A program made the position numbers and the translations under genes. Positions 44,485-57,323 of a DNA stretch of 64,000 nucleotides are shown here, piece after piece. Positions within the stretch are counted from its first letter, which is position 1; each line of letters starts with the position of its first letter. A model generated the notes under the pieces. That model did not search any database, was not told the origin of the DNA, and saw nothing but the letters and a program-made list of their open reading frames with translations. Source of the stretch: Nephrocerus scutellatus (lineage: Eukaryota > Arthropoda > Insecta > Diptera > Pipunculidae); the NCBI GenBank assembly GCA_947095585.1, contig OX352763.1:34707462-34771461 (forward strand), read 5' to 3'.

Positions 44485-47090
44485 CTACGTTTCTCACGGG
44501 GGGTTTTTTGATAAAAAGTTGTTCTCTAATATCACCCTGTATGAGCTCCAGTTCGTCCTTACCTTATTCCTAAAGGAGTTCTGTCTGGCAGAGTGAATGT
44601 AGAGATTAAAAATGAGATAGATACCTGTGGTCATGTGAAGGAGTGTTCTTCCCCCTCCTTTATTCCCTAACCATGTGGAAAATCGTGTCACAGACAAAAG
44701 TGACATCTAGCAAGCCTCTTTACGGGCGCACAAATTTATAAAAAAAAGTCATAAAAAATGTTGAGGTTTTTGGTTACAAGATTTTAAGTTTTGTCTCGTC
44801 AAGTTATGCTTTCAGCGCTTCGCTACCCGCACAGCCACAGATTCGGGGGGTTTCGCTGACCGAACAACCTGTGAGCGCTACCGCACTCAGTTGCGCATCT
44901 GCTTTAAGAACATTTACTGCATCAAAATAAATACGTTGCCAAAGTTTCTGCTCAATGGGATGGATAGTTTTTGAGTTTTGTGATTTCTAACGCATAGAAA
45001 CACAAAAATTTCCTTTTTTTTTTAGTTACTCTCTGCGGCTTTGCCCAGCTGTCCCTACACCTATTAAGCCCACTCCTCATACTGATCCCCACCCAACTGA
45101 ACACTCTCCTCACTTACACACTTACACCACCAGACTGCCCCGACTAGCAACTACCCCACACTGACCCCCACCTACCTACCACTGACCAGAAAAATTAAGC
45201 CTATAACCTGTGAGGCAAAAAACCCTGTACAATGGTGAAACCCTGATCAAAATCGGTTCAGTAGTTTCCATGATTAGCGTAACCAATTGAAAGTGTAAAC
45301 TTCCCTCTTTACATAATAGCATAGATATAGACAACAACCGAACATAAAAACCTTATCTTTAAGACAAATCAAAAGCACTTAAGCTAGAGAGTAATATTAT
45401 ATTATGTACACACCAACCGGATACAAAATATGTTAAATCAACTGAACGCAAAAACCTAAAATTATGCTACAAAAAACCAAACGGATGAACTGTCTGTCTA
45501 ACTTCGCGTGCCCGTGATTTTGTTTGTTTGTAGTGGAATCTTGCGATACATTTTTAATCAACTTCCCAAAGTCCGCTTTCATTGAAACTTTGCACACATG
45601 CATATCTCCGGTGACAACACTTTTTATAAAATTTAGGGAGTGATCGGACCCCAGGCTCGGAGGCTACCATATAATTTTTTTTTAATTTAACCAGATTTTA
45701 TTAAACATTTGTATACATGTGTATCTTCGATGACAACACTTTTTGTAAAAGTGATTTAGAAGTGATCGGGCCTCAGGGCCTATGGGTTCCACATGTAAAT
45801 CTTTTTAAAATTAACCCGATTCAAACTTTGCAACATGTATCTCCGATTATTTTAATATTACATGAAAAATATTGATAATTATGGGTTGTTTTTTTTAACT
45901 TGCAGGCATAGACTAGAAAAATAAAATTGTGTTTTTGACTATCCAACGATGGGAGTTGGGATGGCAATAATGACAATGTCGCTTTTGAATGGAAGCGTAA
46001 TTTGAACTTACGCAAATTTAAATGACAAACTACCTAAATTGTCCCATTGTTAAACCACAAATTCATTTTCAGACTTCTTCATCTCTAAAAAAAACTCCCG
46101 CATGCACATGCGCATGTGCACCTTATGAGATTATTAATTAAGAAAAGACCGAAGACCGGTAATTAATTCCCAGTGTATGTTTAAATTTTATGAGTTTTCT
46201 TGTGAAAGATCTTTTTATTACACCGTCATATCGAATGTATGAATAGTGTGTCTATATAGCTTGCTGCATCATATATTAATTAACGTCAAGCTCCACAAAT
46301 GTATTCGCTTGGAACAAATCGCTGGCAAGATATATTTCCTATTCATCTTCGGTATTATGTTTTAACACACACAGGCATTTATATTACTTTGGAAGACATA
46401 GCCTGACTATCTACTTTTCTTTCCATTATACCTAGTCTGAGTATTATGTTAAGCCGTCGATCAGGAGTCAGAAACTTGAAAAGCTAATCATTATAATCTT
46501 CTCCGCGTCCATCATCATCATCATCATCTGTGATGCGTAATAGGTACGCTCCAAATGCGGTGCATCAGCTGTGTACATCGGCCAACAGAGATTTATTTAA
46601 TTCAGATGAAAATGGGAAGGAAATCACTTGAGTTTATTTTTTTTTCAGGAAGTGCTGAGCGTGAATTTCACACAAAGCAATGCCAGAGAATTGAATTGAA
46701 AATTAGTGCAGCTCGAAAAAAAAAGATAAAAATTAAATGGTAGGATTTTAGTTTGAGACGGCATTAATAGCAATAAGTGAAAGTCATGAATTGGAATCCC
46801 AGAGCGGACTTTAGTCCATTTCGAAAAATCATAAACTATTTAAAAAGTTTTTAAAAAAAGTTTGCACTAAGTTCTTACCAAAAAAAATGGATTTTAATCC
46901 ATCTGTCATACCTGAAATTTTTTTCAAGATCCATAATATACCATACCTTTATGGTTGTAACCAAAACAACTGCAGAATTAGATAAACTAGTTGGTAATGG
47001 AATGTATATACAGGGGGCGTATTATGGTCCAGATTGATTTTGTTTTGCCCTCATATTAGTTTGCATGTCGTTTTCAAGTAGCCGTCAGCC
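44485..47090. other. Mostly unique-looking AT-rich DNA
   Basis: Contains a CCGCACAGCC-type passage at 44815-44890 related to 4583-4650, a C-rich degenerate tract at 45040-45180, the repeat at 45530-45850 listed separately, and (ATC)n at 46509-46525. No coding region is recognisable. Confidence 0.4.
45530..45850 (-). repeat. Dispersed repeat with TTTGCACACATG sub-repeats, copy 1
   Basis: Two or three degenerate units each contain a TTTGCACACATG / TTTGTATACATG word, a GACAACACTTTTT word and GATCGG(A/G)CC. The same words, reversed (AAAGTATTGTCACCGG, ATACATGTGTGCAAAATTTC), make up 57530-57860. Fly genomes carry many such dispersed noncoding families; I cannot name this one. Confidence 0.6.
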
Positions 47091-47099
47091 AACAGCAGA

Positions 47100-48295
47100 A
47101 TCATCATCATCATATTTGGTGCCGGAGCCTACCGAGCTTAATTTTCTTCACGATGTCGACATCGCGGTAGCGCTCGTAGATCTCATCATAATAGAGTCTC
47201 CTGAATCGTCTTTCCTGACATACGGGGCCAAGAATTCTCCGTAAGACTTTTCTCTAGAACGCGGCGAAGAGGTCCGAATGCTTTTTGCTAAGCACCCAAG
47301 TCTCGGATCCATATGTAAGTACTGATATGACCATTGTCTTATATATCAGCAGCTTGGATGTTATAGTTAAGTTCCTGGAGAGGAGAAAGAGTCTTCACAG
47401 ACTATAGTAGGCTTTGTTGGCTTTAAGCAACCGTGCGCGTATTTCTGGTTCCATGCTGTTATCGGCTGCTACAGTTGACCCGATATAGTTAAAGGATTGC
47501 ACTACTTCCAATTCGCGCTCCACTTATTGAATTGAGGGACCAATGTTGGATATTCTACTCGCAGACGTGACCACCATGTACTTTGTTTTGCTCTCATTAA
47601 TGTGCAGTCAGCCTACATAGTCGTGTCAGTTTATATGGGATGCCGAATCCTCTCATGGCTGTATAAAGTTTAACTCTGGCTATGCTATCATAGGCTGCTT
47701 TAAAGTCTATAAAAAGATAGTGTAGTGCCTTTTGAAACTCTAGACATTTTTCCATCACCTGCCTAAGGGTGTAAATCTGATCACTTGTTGATTTGCCTGG
47801 GATGAAGCCACACTGGTATTCCTCCCATACTTGAACTATTAGTTCATGAATTGCTTGGTGTATTGCGGGCACCCCTGTTTTAATTAACTTCACTGGGATA
47901 CCATCAAATCCAGAGGCCTTATTATTTTTGAGACGATTTATCGCTCTGCTAACTTCGTCTATGCTTGGTGGCGGCAGCATAGGCGTGTCCATTTCTCTTC
48001 TACGCCCGGCACCTCAGCCCCAGGACTGACTCTTCCTGCATTTAGGGCGAGTCCTATCGCTTAACCGTAGTTGTTTCTGGTCTCTTCGTTGCGAAGGGCA
48101 GCCGTGTTGACTCGAATCTGACACGCGGATGCTGTCTTTCTTGATGATGTAATGCACGCTCGGAGCACCATATCAACAAGGTAGTTTTCCGAGTCGATGA
48201 TGGCACCTCGGTACGTTTGTACCGTCATCAGATTCGCGTTGTGACGGCGGTCTATCAACATGTGGTCTATTTGGTTGCGAGTGGCTCCATCAGGA
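47100..48295 (-). mobile_element. LINE family 2, endonuclease end to tail, deleted
   Basis: Reading minus from 48290: LIDRRHNANLMTVQTYRGAI (end of endonuclease), then SRAINRLKNNKASGFDGIPV, QCGFIPGKSTSDQIYTLRQV and LFIDFKAAYDSI (47597-47992, open). RT sequence stops after AMRGFGIPYK and resumes at the post-YADD segment near 47530, so YADD is deleted. The tail is an (ATG)n run read as ATCATCATCATC at 47101-47113. Confidence 0.85.
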
Positions 48296-48900
48296 GATCA
48301 GACGGCACGAAATCTCAGGTTGCACATTAATGAGAGCAAAACAAAGTACTTGGTGGCCACGTCTGCGACTAGAATATCCAACATTGGTCCCTCAATTCAA
48401 TAAGTGGAGCGCGAATTTGAAGTAGTGCAATCCTTTAACTACCTCGGGTCAACTGTAGCAGCCGCTAACAGCATAGAACCAGAAATAAGTGCACGGTTGC
48501 TTAAAGCCAACAAAACTTACTTTAATCTATCATGACTCTTCTAATCCAGGAATTTAACCATAACATCCAAGCTGTTGGTGTTAAAGACAAAGGGTCATAC
48601 TTACATATAGATCCGAGACTTGGGTCCTTAGCAAAAATCACTCTGACCTCTTAGCCGTGTTCCAGAGAAAAGAAAAGAGGATCCTGCTCGGAAAGTCGCT
48701 TGCGGTAGGATTTATGGAACATGACAGCGAGGCCGGCCAAACCTACGCTGAAAGGATAGCGTAGACCACGACGCCAAGACGCCCAGAGTTTGGGGATGCA
48801 AAACAGGATGACATCGGCTCAAAATCGGGTCCGGTGGAGAGACTTTTTCGAGAGGCCAGGACCGGACCCCGGCTGTAGAGCCAAATATTATGATGATTAA
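48296..48900 (+). mobile_element. LINE family 2, 3' part, opposite strand
   Basis: Plus strand reads SIEPEISARLLKANK-like sequence near 48470, then C-terminal MQNRMTSAQNRVRWRDFFER near 48800, and ends CCAAATATTATGATGATTA. It begins within a few bases of the upstream end of the minus-strand copy, so the two are joined head to head. Confidence 0.75.
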
Positions 48901-49248
48901 GTCGTAAGAACTGTCACATAAACCGCAGCTAATTTCACACTTTGTTGAGAAACCCTTTTTGGAATTATATTAAATTTAATTTATACTTTTCTAGGCCATT
49001 CATCCGACCGCATTCGAACTTGGCTCATGGGTCTTATGGTATAACGTGAAGGTTTTCGTTATATTTCGGTAATGGTCAGACTCCTAGCTCTGACTGAGTC
49101 TGGATCTAAATGAATGAATTTTTTAGAATTTTTTAGAATTTGCACACGTTACGTTTTGTATTTAGAGAAGATAAGGACCGTCATATTCAGGAAGCGCTCC
49201 GACACTAAGGCCAGGGGACTCCCATATAATTACTGAAATCAAAATGGT

Positions 49249-49548
49249 TCTTGGCGTACTGGATCTAGTGGTTAGTGGGTTGGACTTCTGAGCAGGAGAT
49301 TTAAGATTCGAATCTCAGAAACACCAGAAGTATTCTTCACGGTCCCACCTCTCGCGAATGTCTGACAAAAGTCGGAGAGTAATAACTCGTCACAGAGAGC
49401 TTGAGAAACTTGCCTTTGGATACGGCATTAAATTGTAGGTCCCATCCATTTGTGTGCAAAACAATATAATACGCACAATACGAATGATTGCGTGAAGCTA
49501 GACCTTGGAAGGTAGCGGTCTGTCGCAGCAAGTATTATTATTATTATT
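49249..49548 (+). mobile_element. tRNA-derived SINE, copy E (plus strand)
   Basis: The head is diverged (CTAGTGGTTAGTGG in place of the A box; AGATTCGAATCTC as B box). The shared body follows, and an (ATT)n tail occupies 49532-49548. AAAATGGT occurs at 49241-49248 and 49549-49556, an 8-bp target duplication. It is the oldest-looking of the complete copies. Confidence 0.85.
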
Positions 49549-49559
49549 AAAATGGTGCA

Positions 49560-51410
49560 CTCAATCGTCAATTTGTGCCTTCTCCTAGGTCGTTAGATCA
49601 TTTCATTACTTACCAACTAACTACCTTATAAATTTCGTTGTAACAGCTGTCAAGCCTCTTCAAATTCAGCAACCTTTTCATAACATCCAAGACACCCTTT
49701 GTAGGAGTACTTACATATGATTTTGAAGCTTAGGTGGTTAGATTTCGAGTGGAAAGTTGTAAAGTCGTACGGAAATGTAAGGAAGGTCCATTCGGGAGAC
49801 TCTATATATCAAACACAATTATTTTAATGCCTACTTCTAGACTTGTATTACTATTTGAGGAACTTAAAAAATAAAGTTTTTTTTTTAATGATTTCTCCTC
49901 ATGAAAATTACTAATGGGGCTCGCAATGTGAATGGGCATGACGTTGCTGATGACTATTTCACTTCTTGCAAAATAATGGATCATCGGACTAACAAACGAC
50001 GTCGCACTATGTCAGAGTATTGACTAAGTTAGGTTTGACATAAATGTGAAAGTACGAGTAGAGTTCAATGAGAAAACGACGTAGTACTTTTTATTTGATT
50101 ACTCGATTCGATCGTAAATGTTTATTAGCCACAGATACAAATCAACAGAGAGATTGCTGGTAATTCGGTATCAATTAGTTCGTTGTTTGGAAAGGTATAG
50201 CTTTTAACTCAAAGTAATGCGGAGAAATAAAAAGTTTATTACAATTAGACAAGAAAGCATCGTACAACGCCCGTTGCTATTAATTTGCAATAAAATCTCT
50301 TGAACTCATTAATAGCCTACCTCTATTTTGTTTTGTTGAAATTATTATCAATCTATTACTTAATGAATGTATTTCAAATACCCAATTAAAAGAGACAAGT
50401 TGCAAAAATTCACCTCCCAAGTGTGCATATCAATGAGATACATTAACTGCTGGATACCATATGCGTATACGCAACGTGTAACTCGTTTATCGCACTTTGG
50501 CGATCTGTACTGAATTTCAAATTAAAATTATGCATAAATGCAGTTTGGTCAGAAGAACCTAACCAATACTTACAATACCCCAGTTTTTTTTTTCTCATCA
50601 TCACAGGTACCTGTTACTTTTTGGGTGCAAGATAAGCTCAAGCTGAATGGAAAATGCATAATGCTCACGGCCCATCGCCATCAGCATAATTAAAATACGC
50701 TCGAGCAGTAGCTAAGTAGACAACCAGTTTCCAAATGTCTTCTCATACCTTGAGAATATAATGCAGTTAATGGACTTGTGCAACTTTTCACACAACAACA
50801 CACAAAGACGTCGTTGGTTGACTGGCAAATAGTTCAACAGATAAGGAAAGTGATAAGTTCTGTTGTAGGTGAAGTAGCGAGCTTACGGTTAACAGCAACA
50901 CAAAGTTAGGCTTGAATTTTAATTCGAATTACCACGGAAAAGCATTGTCTTCATCTGCACAATTTCCGCACTATACAAGTGTACATCCTGTAGTTTTATG
51001 ATTTCTTTTGAACAGTTTTAGTGTATTGTGTTTTTATCTCCATGTACGAGTAGTTACATGTGTAGCTTTTCGCGCTATTGTTGCCATTTCCTCACTTGGC
51101 AGACGTGTGAATTAGATTGGAGGCATTTGCTTTTGTTTGAGGTGGGATGAATTTTAAGATACATATACAGGGTGCGAGCTATGTTTGCGGTCGATGTTGC
51201 TTTCGAATAACTTCCAAATGTAACACATAATCTCGGTTAAGGTCGTTATACGCAAAGACGGGCTCTTTAAGTATATTTTTCAAAGCATTCTGCCGTTATT
51301 TTAGAAAATAGCTTTTCGAATGCTATCCTTAAACGTCGGGACTGTAGCTGCTTTATTGGTGTATACCTTTCCCTTCAAGTACCACTTGAAAATGAAAACC
51401 AAGAATCCAT
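49560..51410. other. Unique-looking noncoding DNA
   Basis: No transposon, repeat or coding match is visible. Short frames have no motif. Confidence 0.4.
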
Positions 51411-51419
51411 TAACTCTGT

Positions 51420-52780
51420 GCGTTCTGGCCTAAGCCATGGAGCTAGCGTAGGTTTGACCGGCCTCGCTGTCGCGTTCCTTTTGCAAAGGACTTTCCTAGT
51501 AGGATCTTCTTCGTCCATGCGAGCTAGGTGTTATGCCCATCGCAACCTACCGAGGTTAATTCTCTTCACAACGTCGACGTCGCTGTAACGCTCGTATGTC
51601 TAATCATTATAAAGGGTCTTTGGAATCGTCCATCCTCACATACGGAGACATCTATTCTCTATATCTATACATCTAAGAGGTCATAATCCTTTTTGTTAAG
51701 CACCCCAGTCTGGAATCTATAAGTAAGCAATAATATGATTTTTGTCTTATACACAAGCATCTTGGATGATATGGTTAAATTCCTACGGATCACTATATTT
51801 TTACATGACTAATACCATTGCTCATGGTTAACCTACAAAGTCGTGTCAGGGACGAATCTACACTGGTATGGGCCAATGATCACTTTAGCGTATGGGGCTA
51901 TCCTGTCTCGAAGGATATAGAGAAAAATCTTATACGCGGTACTAAATAACGTTATACCACGATAACTGCTGTACATTGTGATATCTCGCTTCTTATGTCT
52001 GGAGCACAGGATGCCTCTTCGCCGGTCTTCTTGCATCGCTTCTTCCACCCATAATTATACTATAAGTTTATGAATTGTTTAGTGTAGTGCGGGACCTCCA
52101 GATATACTCTGCTCTGCTGGGATACAATCTGATCACTTGTTATTTTCAAGATGATTTATCGATCTACTAAAAGCAGCATAGGGTCGTCTTCGGTCATTGG
52201 TGGAGCCTCCAATTCAGCAGTTACCTGGTCATTTAGTAACTCAAGAAATTTGTTTTCCCATTGCTGTAAGATTCCTTTGAAATCAGCGATCAGAATACCT
52301 TCTTTGTCTTTGCAGTACGAGTATGTGCAACGAAGTGTATATTGCGTCATACCTCCGACCCTTAGTAGAACTTTCGCGTCTGGTGCGTTCCTCGCTGTTC
52401 TAGTTCACGGAGGGGATTCTACTCTCAGGCTGCTTTCTTTCTTCTGAGCTCTTTATATCCTTATTCGCGCGCCTGCGTTCTATGAGATTGCTGCATTACT
52501 TGGTACGCAATATTCTTAGATTCAATCGCTAGCTTTGATTTATCATCAAACTTTCAGTCGTTCCGACCATTAGGACTACTACCTAAGATGGAGTCAGTAG
52601 CACTAATGAAAGTATTCTTAAGGCATGTCCATTTCTCTTCTACGCCCGGCATTTCAGCCCAAGGACTTACTCTCCCTGCATTTAGGGCGATTAGGTCCTA
52701 TCGCTTGACCTTAGTTATTTCTGGACTCTATACGTTGCGAAGGATAGCGTATCCTCTATAGATACTTGAACGGCTAACGC
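51420..52780 (-). mobile_element. LINE family 2, long decayed copy
   Basis: Reading minus: RKESSLRVESPPWN..., TQYTLRCTYSYCKDKEGILI and WENKFLELLNDQVTAELEAP (52156-52350), then AMQEDRRRGILCSRHKKRD, YRGITLFSTAYKIFLYILRD and YQCRFVPDTTL (51833-52048). The RT then jumps to post-YADD and C-terminal sequence (YERYSDVDVVKRINLGRLR near 51570). 52620-52780 matches the linker at 47985-48110. The YADD region is absent. Confidence 0.8.
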
Positions 52781-53329
52781 TTATGTTCTACAATTTTCCC
52801 ACATTCGAAGTATGCATAGCAGTTCATTTACTGGTTTAAAGACAATAACGTTGGATTTTATTCTTTTGCTGACTAGAAAGCCCACCCAGACCACATGTTA
52901 TGTTAGACGACATCTGCAAAAGATGTCATATTTTTGTATGAGACTTCATCTTCTGAATTGCTTTTATGTCAGCATTATATTGTACAGGGTATCGGTTAAC
53001 GCATGCGAAGCTCTAGCTCTATAGAGTGACATTCCATGAGAAAGTTCTTAAATCGTTAGCTTTTCTCATTGCTCTTTTCTTAGTCATGAATCAGTCTTTC
53101 CATGGCTGATTTGGGGTTCCGTAAAACGAAGTCTTCCACAGGTGAGGTTATTAGGCTTGCGCCAACTTTACTTTGAATTAACTAGCCCGCCCGATCATTT
53201 AGGTTTTCCTTTATTGGCGCAAAATTACCGGTGAGCTCCATGCGGAGGTTCGATCGCACTTCCACCAGTCAGAAAAGATATGGCACCTGCATGAATTGTA
53301 CATAATGTTCCCCCTATTACAGTTCACCG

Positions 53330-54150
53330 GCGAAAGAAAGCAGCGTGGGAGAAGAATCTCGTCCGTGAACTAGAACAGTACAGAGAGCCAGGACCGCACC
53401 ATGCGCGGAAGTTCTACCAAAGAGTCCGCGGTATAACGAAATATACACCGCGTTTCACACACTGCAACGACAAAGAGGATAATCTGATCACCGATCTAAA
53501 AGGCATCTAACAGCGTGGGAAGAGCACTTTCATGAGTTGCTTAATGGCCAGCTAACTGAGGAATTGGAGACGCCTCCAACACTATGCTGCCGCCACCAAG
53601 CATGTTACAATATTAGCAGAGCGATAAATCGGCTCGAAAATAATAAGGACCGGGATCAGGTGGATCAGCTGCTGATATATAAGACAATGGTCGTACCAGT
53701 ACTTTCATATGGATCCGACACTTGGGTGCTTAGCAAAAAGAATTCTGACCTCTTAGCCGCGTTCGAGGGAAAAGTCTTACGAAAAATTTTTGGCCCCGTA
53801 TGTGAGGAAGGACGATTCCGGAGACTCTATAATGATGAGATCTACGAGCGTTACCGCGATGTCGACATCGTGGAAAAAATTAAGCTCGGTAGGCTCCGGC
53901 GGGCAGGACACCACGCTCGCATGAGTGAAGAGGATCCTGCTCGGAAAGTCGTTTGCGGTAGGATTTATGGAACATGACAACGAGGCCGGCCAAGCCTACG
54001 CTGGGTGGATGGCGTAGACCAGGATGCTCAGACTTTAGGGATGCCAAACTAAATTACATTGGCTAGAAATCGGGACCGGTAGAGAGATTTTTTTTTGCGG
54101 GATGCCAGGACTGGACACCGGTTGTAGAGCCAAATATGATGATGATGATA
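53330..54150 (+). mobile_element. LINE family 2, internally deleted copy with tail
   Basis: Plus strand: a linker (LEQYREPGPHHARKFYQR near 53370; LLNGQLTEELETPP near 53540), then RAINRLENNKD at 53640 runs straight into QLLIYKTMVVPVLSYGSD, so most of the RT is deleted in frame. The 146-codon frame 53537-53977 continues through YNDEIYERYRDVDIVEKIK and HHARMSEEDPARKVVCGRIY. The tail is (ATG)n at 54136-54150. Confidence 0.85.
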
Positions 54151-54154
54151 TTTT

Positions 54155-55990
54155 ACTATTTCGTCATCGATTAAGTTAGCATGTACGGAATTTGATTTCA
54201 TTTTCGTTTCAACTGCCGTTAAGAATCTAAATATATATTGTTGTAGTAAGAAAGAAATTACTTCTTTAGGGCAATATTCATTGAAGTGGTTAGTGGTTAT
54301 TAGTGATGGGCAAATGAAAGAACAAACACAATGGTATCTTGGTCTTTGATTTGGTCTTGTTGTTGTATGTATGCTGGTATTGGACTTGTAATTGTGTTTA
54401 TATTTTTAGTCTTGGTCCTATAGGCTGAGTCGTGGTATTTGTCTTGTGTTCTTCTTCTGTTTAACTTATATGATTTAATAGATAGCTTTAGATACAATAA
54501 CATGAAATGTCCTATAATGTGTATACCTCGATAATTATCAATTATCCATAGGCAACGTTTTTAATTTGTTTATTGCATTAGAAAACAAGGATTGATCAAT
54601 AAAGTGATCAATTTGCATTTATTAAACGTTGCTGTGGAGTTCAACGCTTTATTAAGGCAATGACAAAATTACCTATGTATCGCAATATTAAATATTTCAT
54701 TAACTAGATTACAAATAAATGCAACACCAATTAAAAAATTAAATTAAAACTAAATGGTATATTACAACAAACATCGCTCCCAATTGCTGAGTTTATTTGC
54801 ATAAATGACCGATACGTGCACTGGTTAATGCAAGACAATCGAATAGAAAACGTTAGAAACGTTAAGCTGACAAGCATTCAACGAATAACAGCTGACTACA
54901 AATTGCTAAAAGCCTTATATATTTCCGTTATACGCTTATACTAATGTTCACACGCCGTTCCCTACCCTCACGAACTTTTCTACTATCAAGGGGCACTGAA
55001 AATCACTTAACCGAATCATTTTTCCAACAGTGCCAACGTTATTTCCATCAAGTCTGACACGAACAAAAAAAAAAAAAAACAACCGAATTTTTTTTTCAAA
55101 TATTAACCTTGTCCATAATGTGAATAACTGTAACGAATTTGCCTTAATTCCTCACTGAAATACAATACAAAAGCTGCGTACGTTTATTTACATTATTTGG
55201 TTCAATGACATCGCGTCGCGCATTTATAACGCATTAATGGATTTAAGTTATAAGCAGAAGCAAAAAAAATTAAATAAAGAAATAATAAATTTTCCTTATT
55301 ATTATAACTTATACTACACACTGTACTGTGGTGTAGCGTTGTAGCCTATAATTATAGCAAAGTAAAACGGATTATGTGATTTACTTTGATGATTTATGCT
55401 CTTCTCACGTTTTCTTATGACATTGACTGAGCGTCTTGATATCGACACTAAGCGTTATAGTTACGTGAAAATATTTAATTAAATTGAACATTATATTATT
55501 GGTTTTAGTTGGTTGGTTTAGTTTTGTAATTAGTGTTTGTCTCGTAATAACTTCAATTCAATTTATTCGTGTAGTAGTTTGAGAAATATACTCTATAAAT
55601 TGCCAGATTCTATGTTTTGCATCCCTGTTTTCCGCTGGTTTGAAGAAGCATGTGCACAGGCAATTAATCTTTTAGTTAGTTTGTTAAATCCTTAAACACC
55701 TCTCGTGCAACAGGGCATCAACAACGCCTGCACAACATCTTGTTGGTATAGTTTTGCAGTGAGTTCGAGCTGGCTCCACAACTCATTCCCAAAGAAATTC
55801 CCGATTTCTTCTCAACTACTCTGTTGTACAGTTCGATTCTTCAGGAACTAGTTGACGTCTTTCGTGATAGCCAACAACTTGACAGTGAATCGTACCGGAT
55901 TTGTTTGTAGTACGACCCCTAACAAACAAAAGAGGCACACACGACTATAAAAATTCAGCTTCTAAATAAAATTATATAATAAAAAACCCC
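54155..55990. other. Unique-looking AT-rich DNA
   Basis: Only A-runs (for example 55065-55080) and short frames without motifs are seen. Nothing here can be called a gene. Confidence 0.4.
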
Positions 55991-55994
55991 ACAT

Positions 55995-56093
55995 AATCAC
56001 ATAATTTAAAAGAACCATGTTAAGCATATGAGGTTTATTACAAGATCAAAAGAACATCAAATGCTTAGCACGGTTCTTTTAAATTATATGATT
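55995..56093. repeat. 33-bp stem hairpin
   Basis: The arms 55995-56027 and 56061-56093 are reverse complements at 30 of 33 positions, around the core AATTTAAAAGAACC, with a 33-base loop. Some mismatches would be G:U pairs in RNA. It could be a tiny MITE or a miRNA-like hairpin. It sits 113 bp from the mariner at 56206. Confidence 0.7.
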
Positions 56094-56205
56094 TTTTAAG
56101 CCACAACACAAATATTTCAGATTTCCATTAAAAATATTCCAGCAATTTTAATTTATTTTATAACAGCTCTAGTTGCTCCAGATCTACCATCTATTTTATT
56201 TTCTA

Positions 56206-57323
56206 AAGGGTTATCCATTTTGCGGTTTCAAAAGTAAACGTAAATAAAACACATATAAAATATTTTTTATCATGATATTTCTTTTTTATTATAAAGTTTG
56301 AACGTTGGCATTATGTGTGAAACACTACATCATTTAAATGACCACCACGCGAATTGTTGCAAGCATCAATTCTTTTGAGGTAATTTTTGACCACTTTTTG
56401 ACACATATTAGGCGGTATCTCAGCCATAACTTGACGAATATTGGTTTTTAAGTGCTCAAGAGTTCGAGTTGTGTGGCATGTGGCACCGTCTTGTTGAAAC
56501 CACATATTTTCTAAGTCGTATTCTTCAATAGCAGGCAAAAAAAAGTCGGTTAGCATATGACCATAAACCTCCGAACTGACGGTGACGGTCGTTCCATTGT
56601 CGTTTTCGAAGAAGTAAGGTCCAATCACACCTCCGGACCAAAGAGCGCACCAAGCAGTGACTTTTTGTGGATGTAATGGCCTCTCTTCAATTACTTGAGG
56701 ATTCTCAGAACCCCCAGAACGAAAATTTTGTTTCTTAACATACCCACCGAGTGAGAAATGTGCTTCGTCGCTGAAGATTATTTTGTTCGAAAAATCGCCG
56801 TCCACCGCCTGTTGTTCAAGCACCCATTCGACGTATCTACGACATTGTGAATGGTCAGATGGCTTCAGTTGTTGTGTGAGCTGGATTTTATATGGATGTA
56901 GGTGTAGATCCAAATGCAAAATACGCCATAATGTGCCGTAAGACAGTCCTAATTCCTGAGAACGACGAGGAATCGACACATTCGGGTCTTCGGCAACACT
57001 TTCACTTACAGCAGCGATATTTTCAGTGGCACGAGCGAAACGATGATGCACAGGCCTTACAATATCTGTAACTGATCCAGTCTCTTCTAATTTCTTCACA
57101 ATTTTGCCAATTGCTTGCGTAGTTGGACGATTATGTAAACCATAATCTCCTCTTAAAGCACGATATGTGGCTGTGGCAGAATCACCATTTTTGTAGTAGG
57201 TTTTTACAATTTTCAAGCGTTCTGAAAGCGTTCTACTGAAAAAAAAAATTGTTTTAACAACTTAGTTTGACAGATGTCGAATTCCAGCCCTATACTTTTG
57301 AAACCGCGAAATGGATAACCCTT
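56206..57323 (-). mobile_element. Mariner-like element, ends intact, catalytic core deleted
   Basis: The ends share AAAGGGTTATCCATTT plus CGGTTTCAAAAGTA, one mismatch in about 31 bases, and are flanked by TA (56204-56205, 57324-57325). At 1118 bp it is about 170 bp shorter than the full-length copy at 38865. The terminal repeats are entirely different from that copy's, so it belongs to a separate family. Confidence 0.92.
56311..57237 (-). pseudogene. Mariner transposase lacking the third catalytic Asp
   Basis: The minus frame reads SRTLSERLKIVKTYYKNGD (helix-turn-helix 1), ENIAAVSESVAEDPNVSIPR and SYGTLWRILHLDLHLH (helix-turn-helix 2), SDEAHF (first Asp) and MWFQQDGATCHT (second Asp). Directly after HTTRT it continues LEHLKTNIRQVMAEIPPN, which in the intact protein lies some 55 residues further on. 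The deletion removes the PPRSCDLTPLDYFLWG box and its Asp yet keeps the frame. No ATG is seen before LSERLKIV, and the first codons follow a poly-T stretch. It should bind its ends but cannot cut. Confidence 0.88.
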
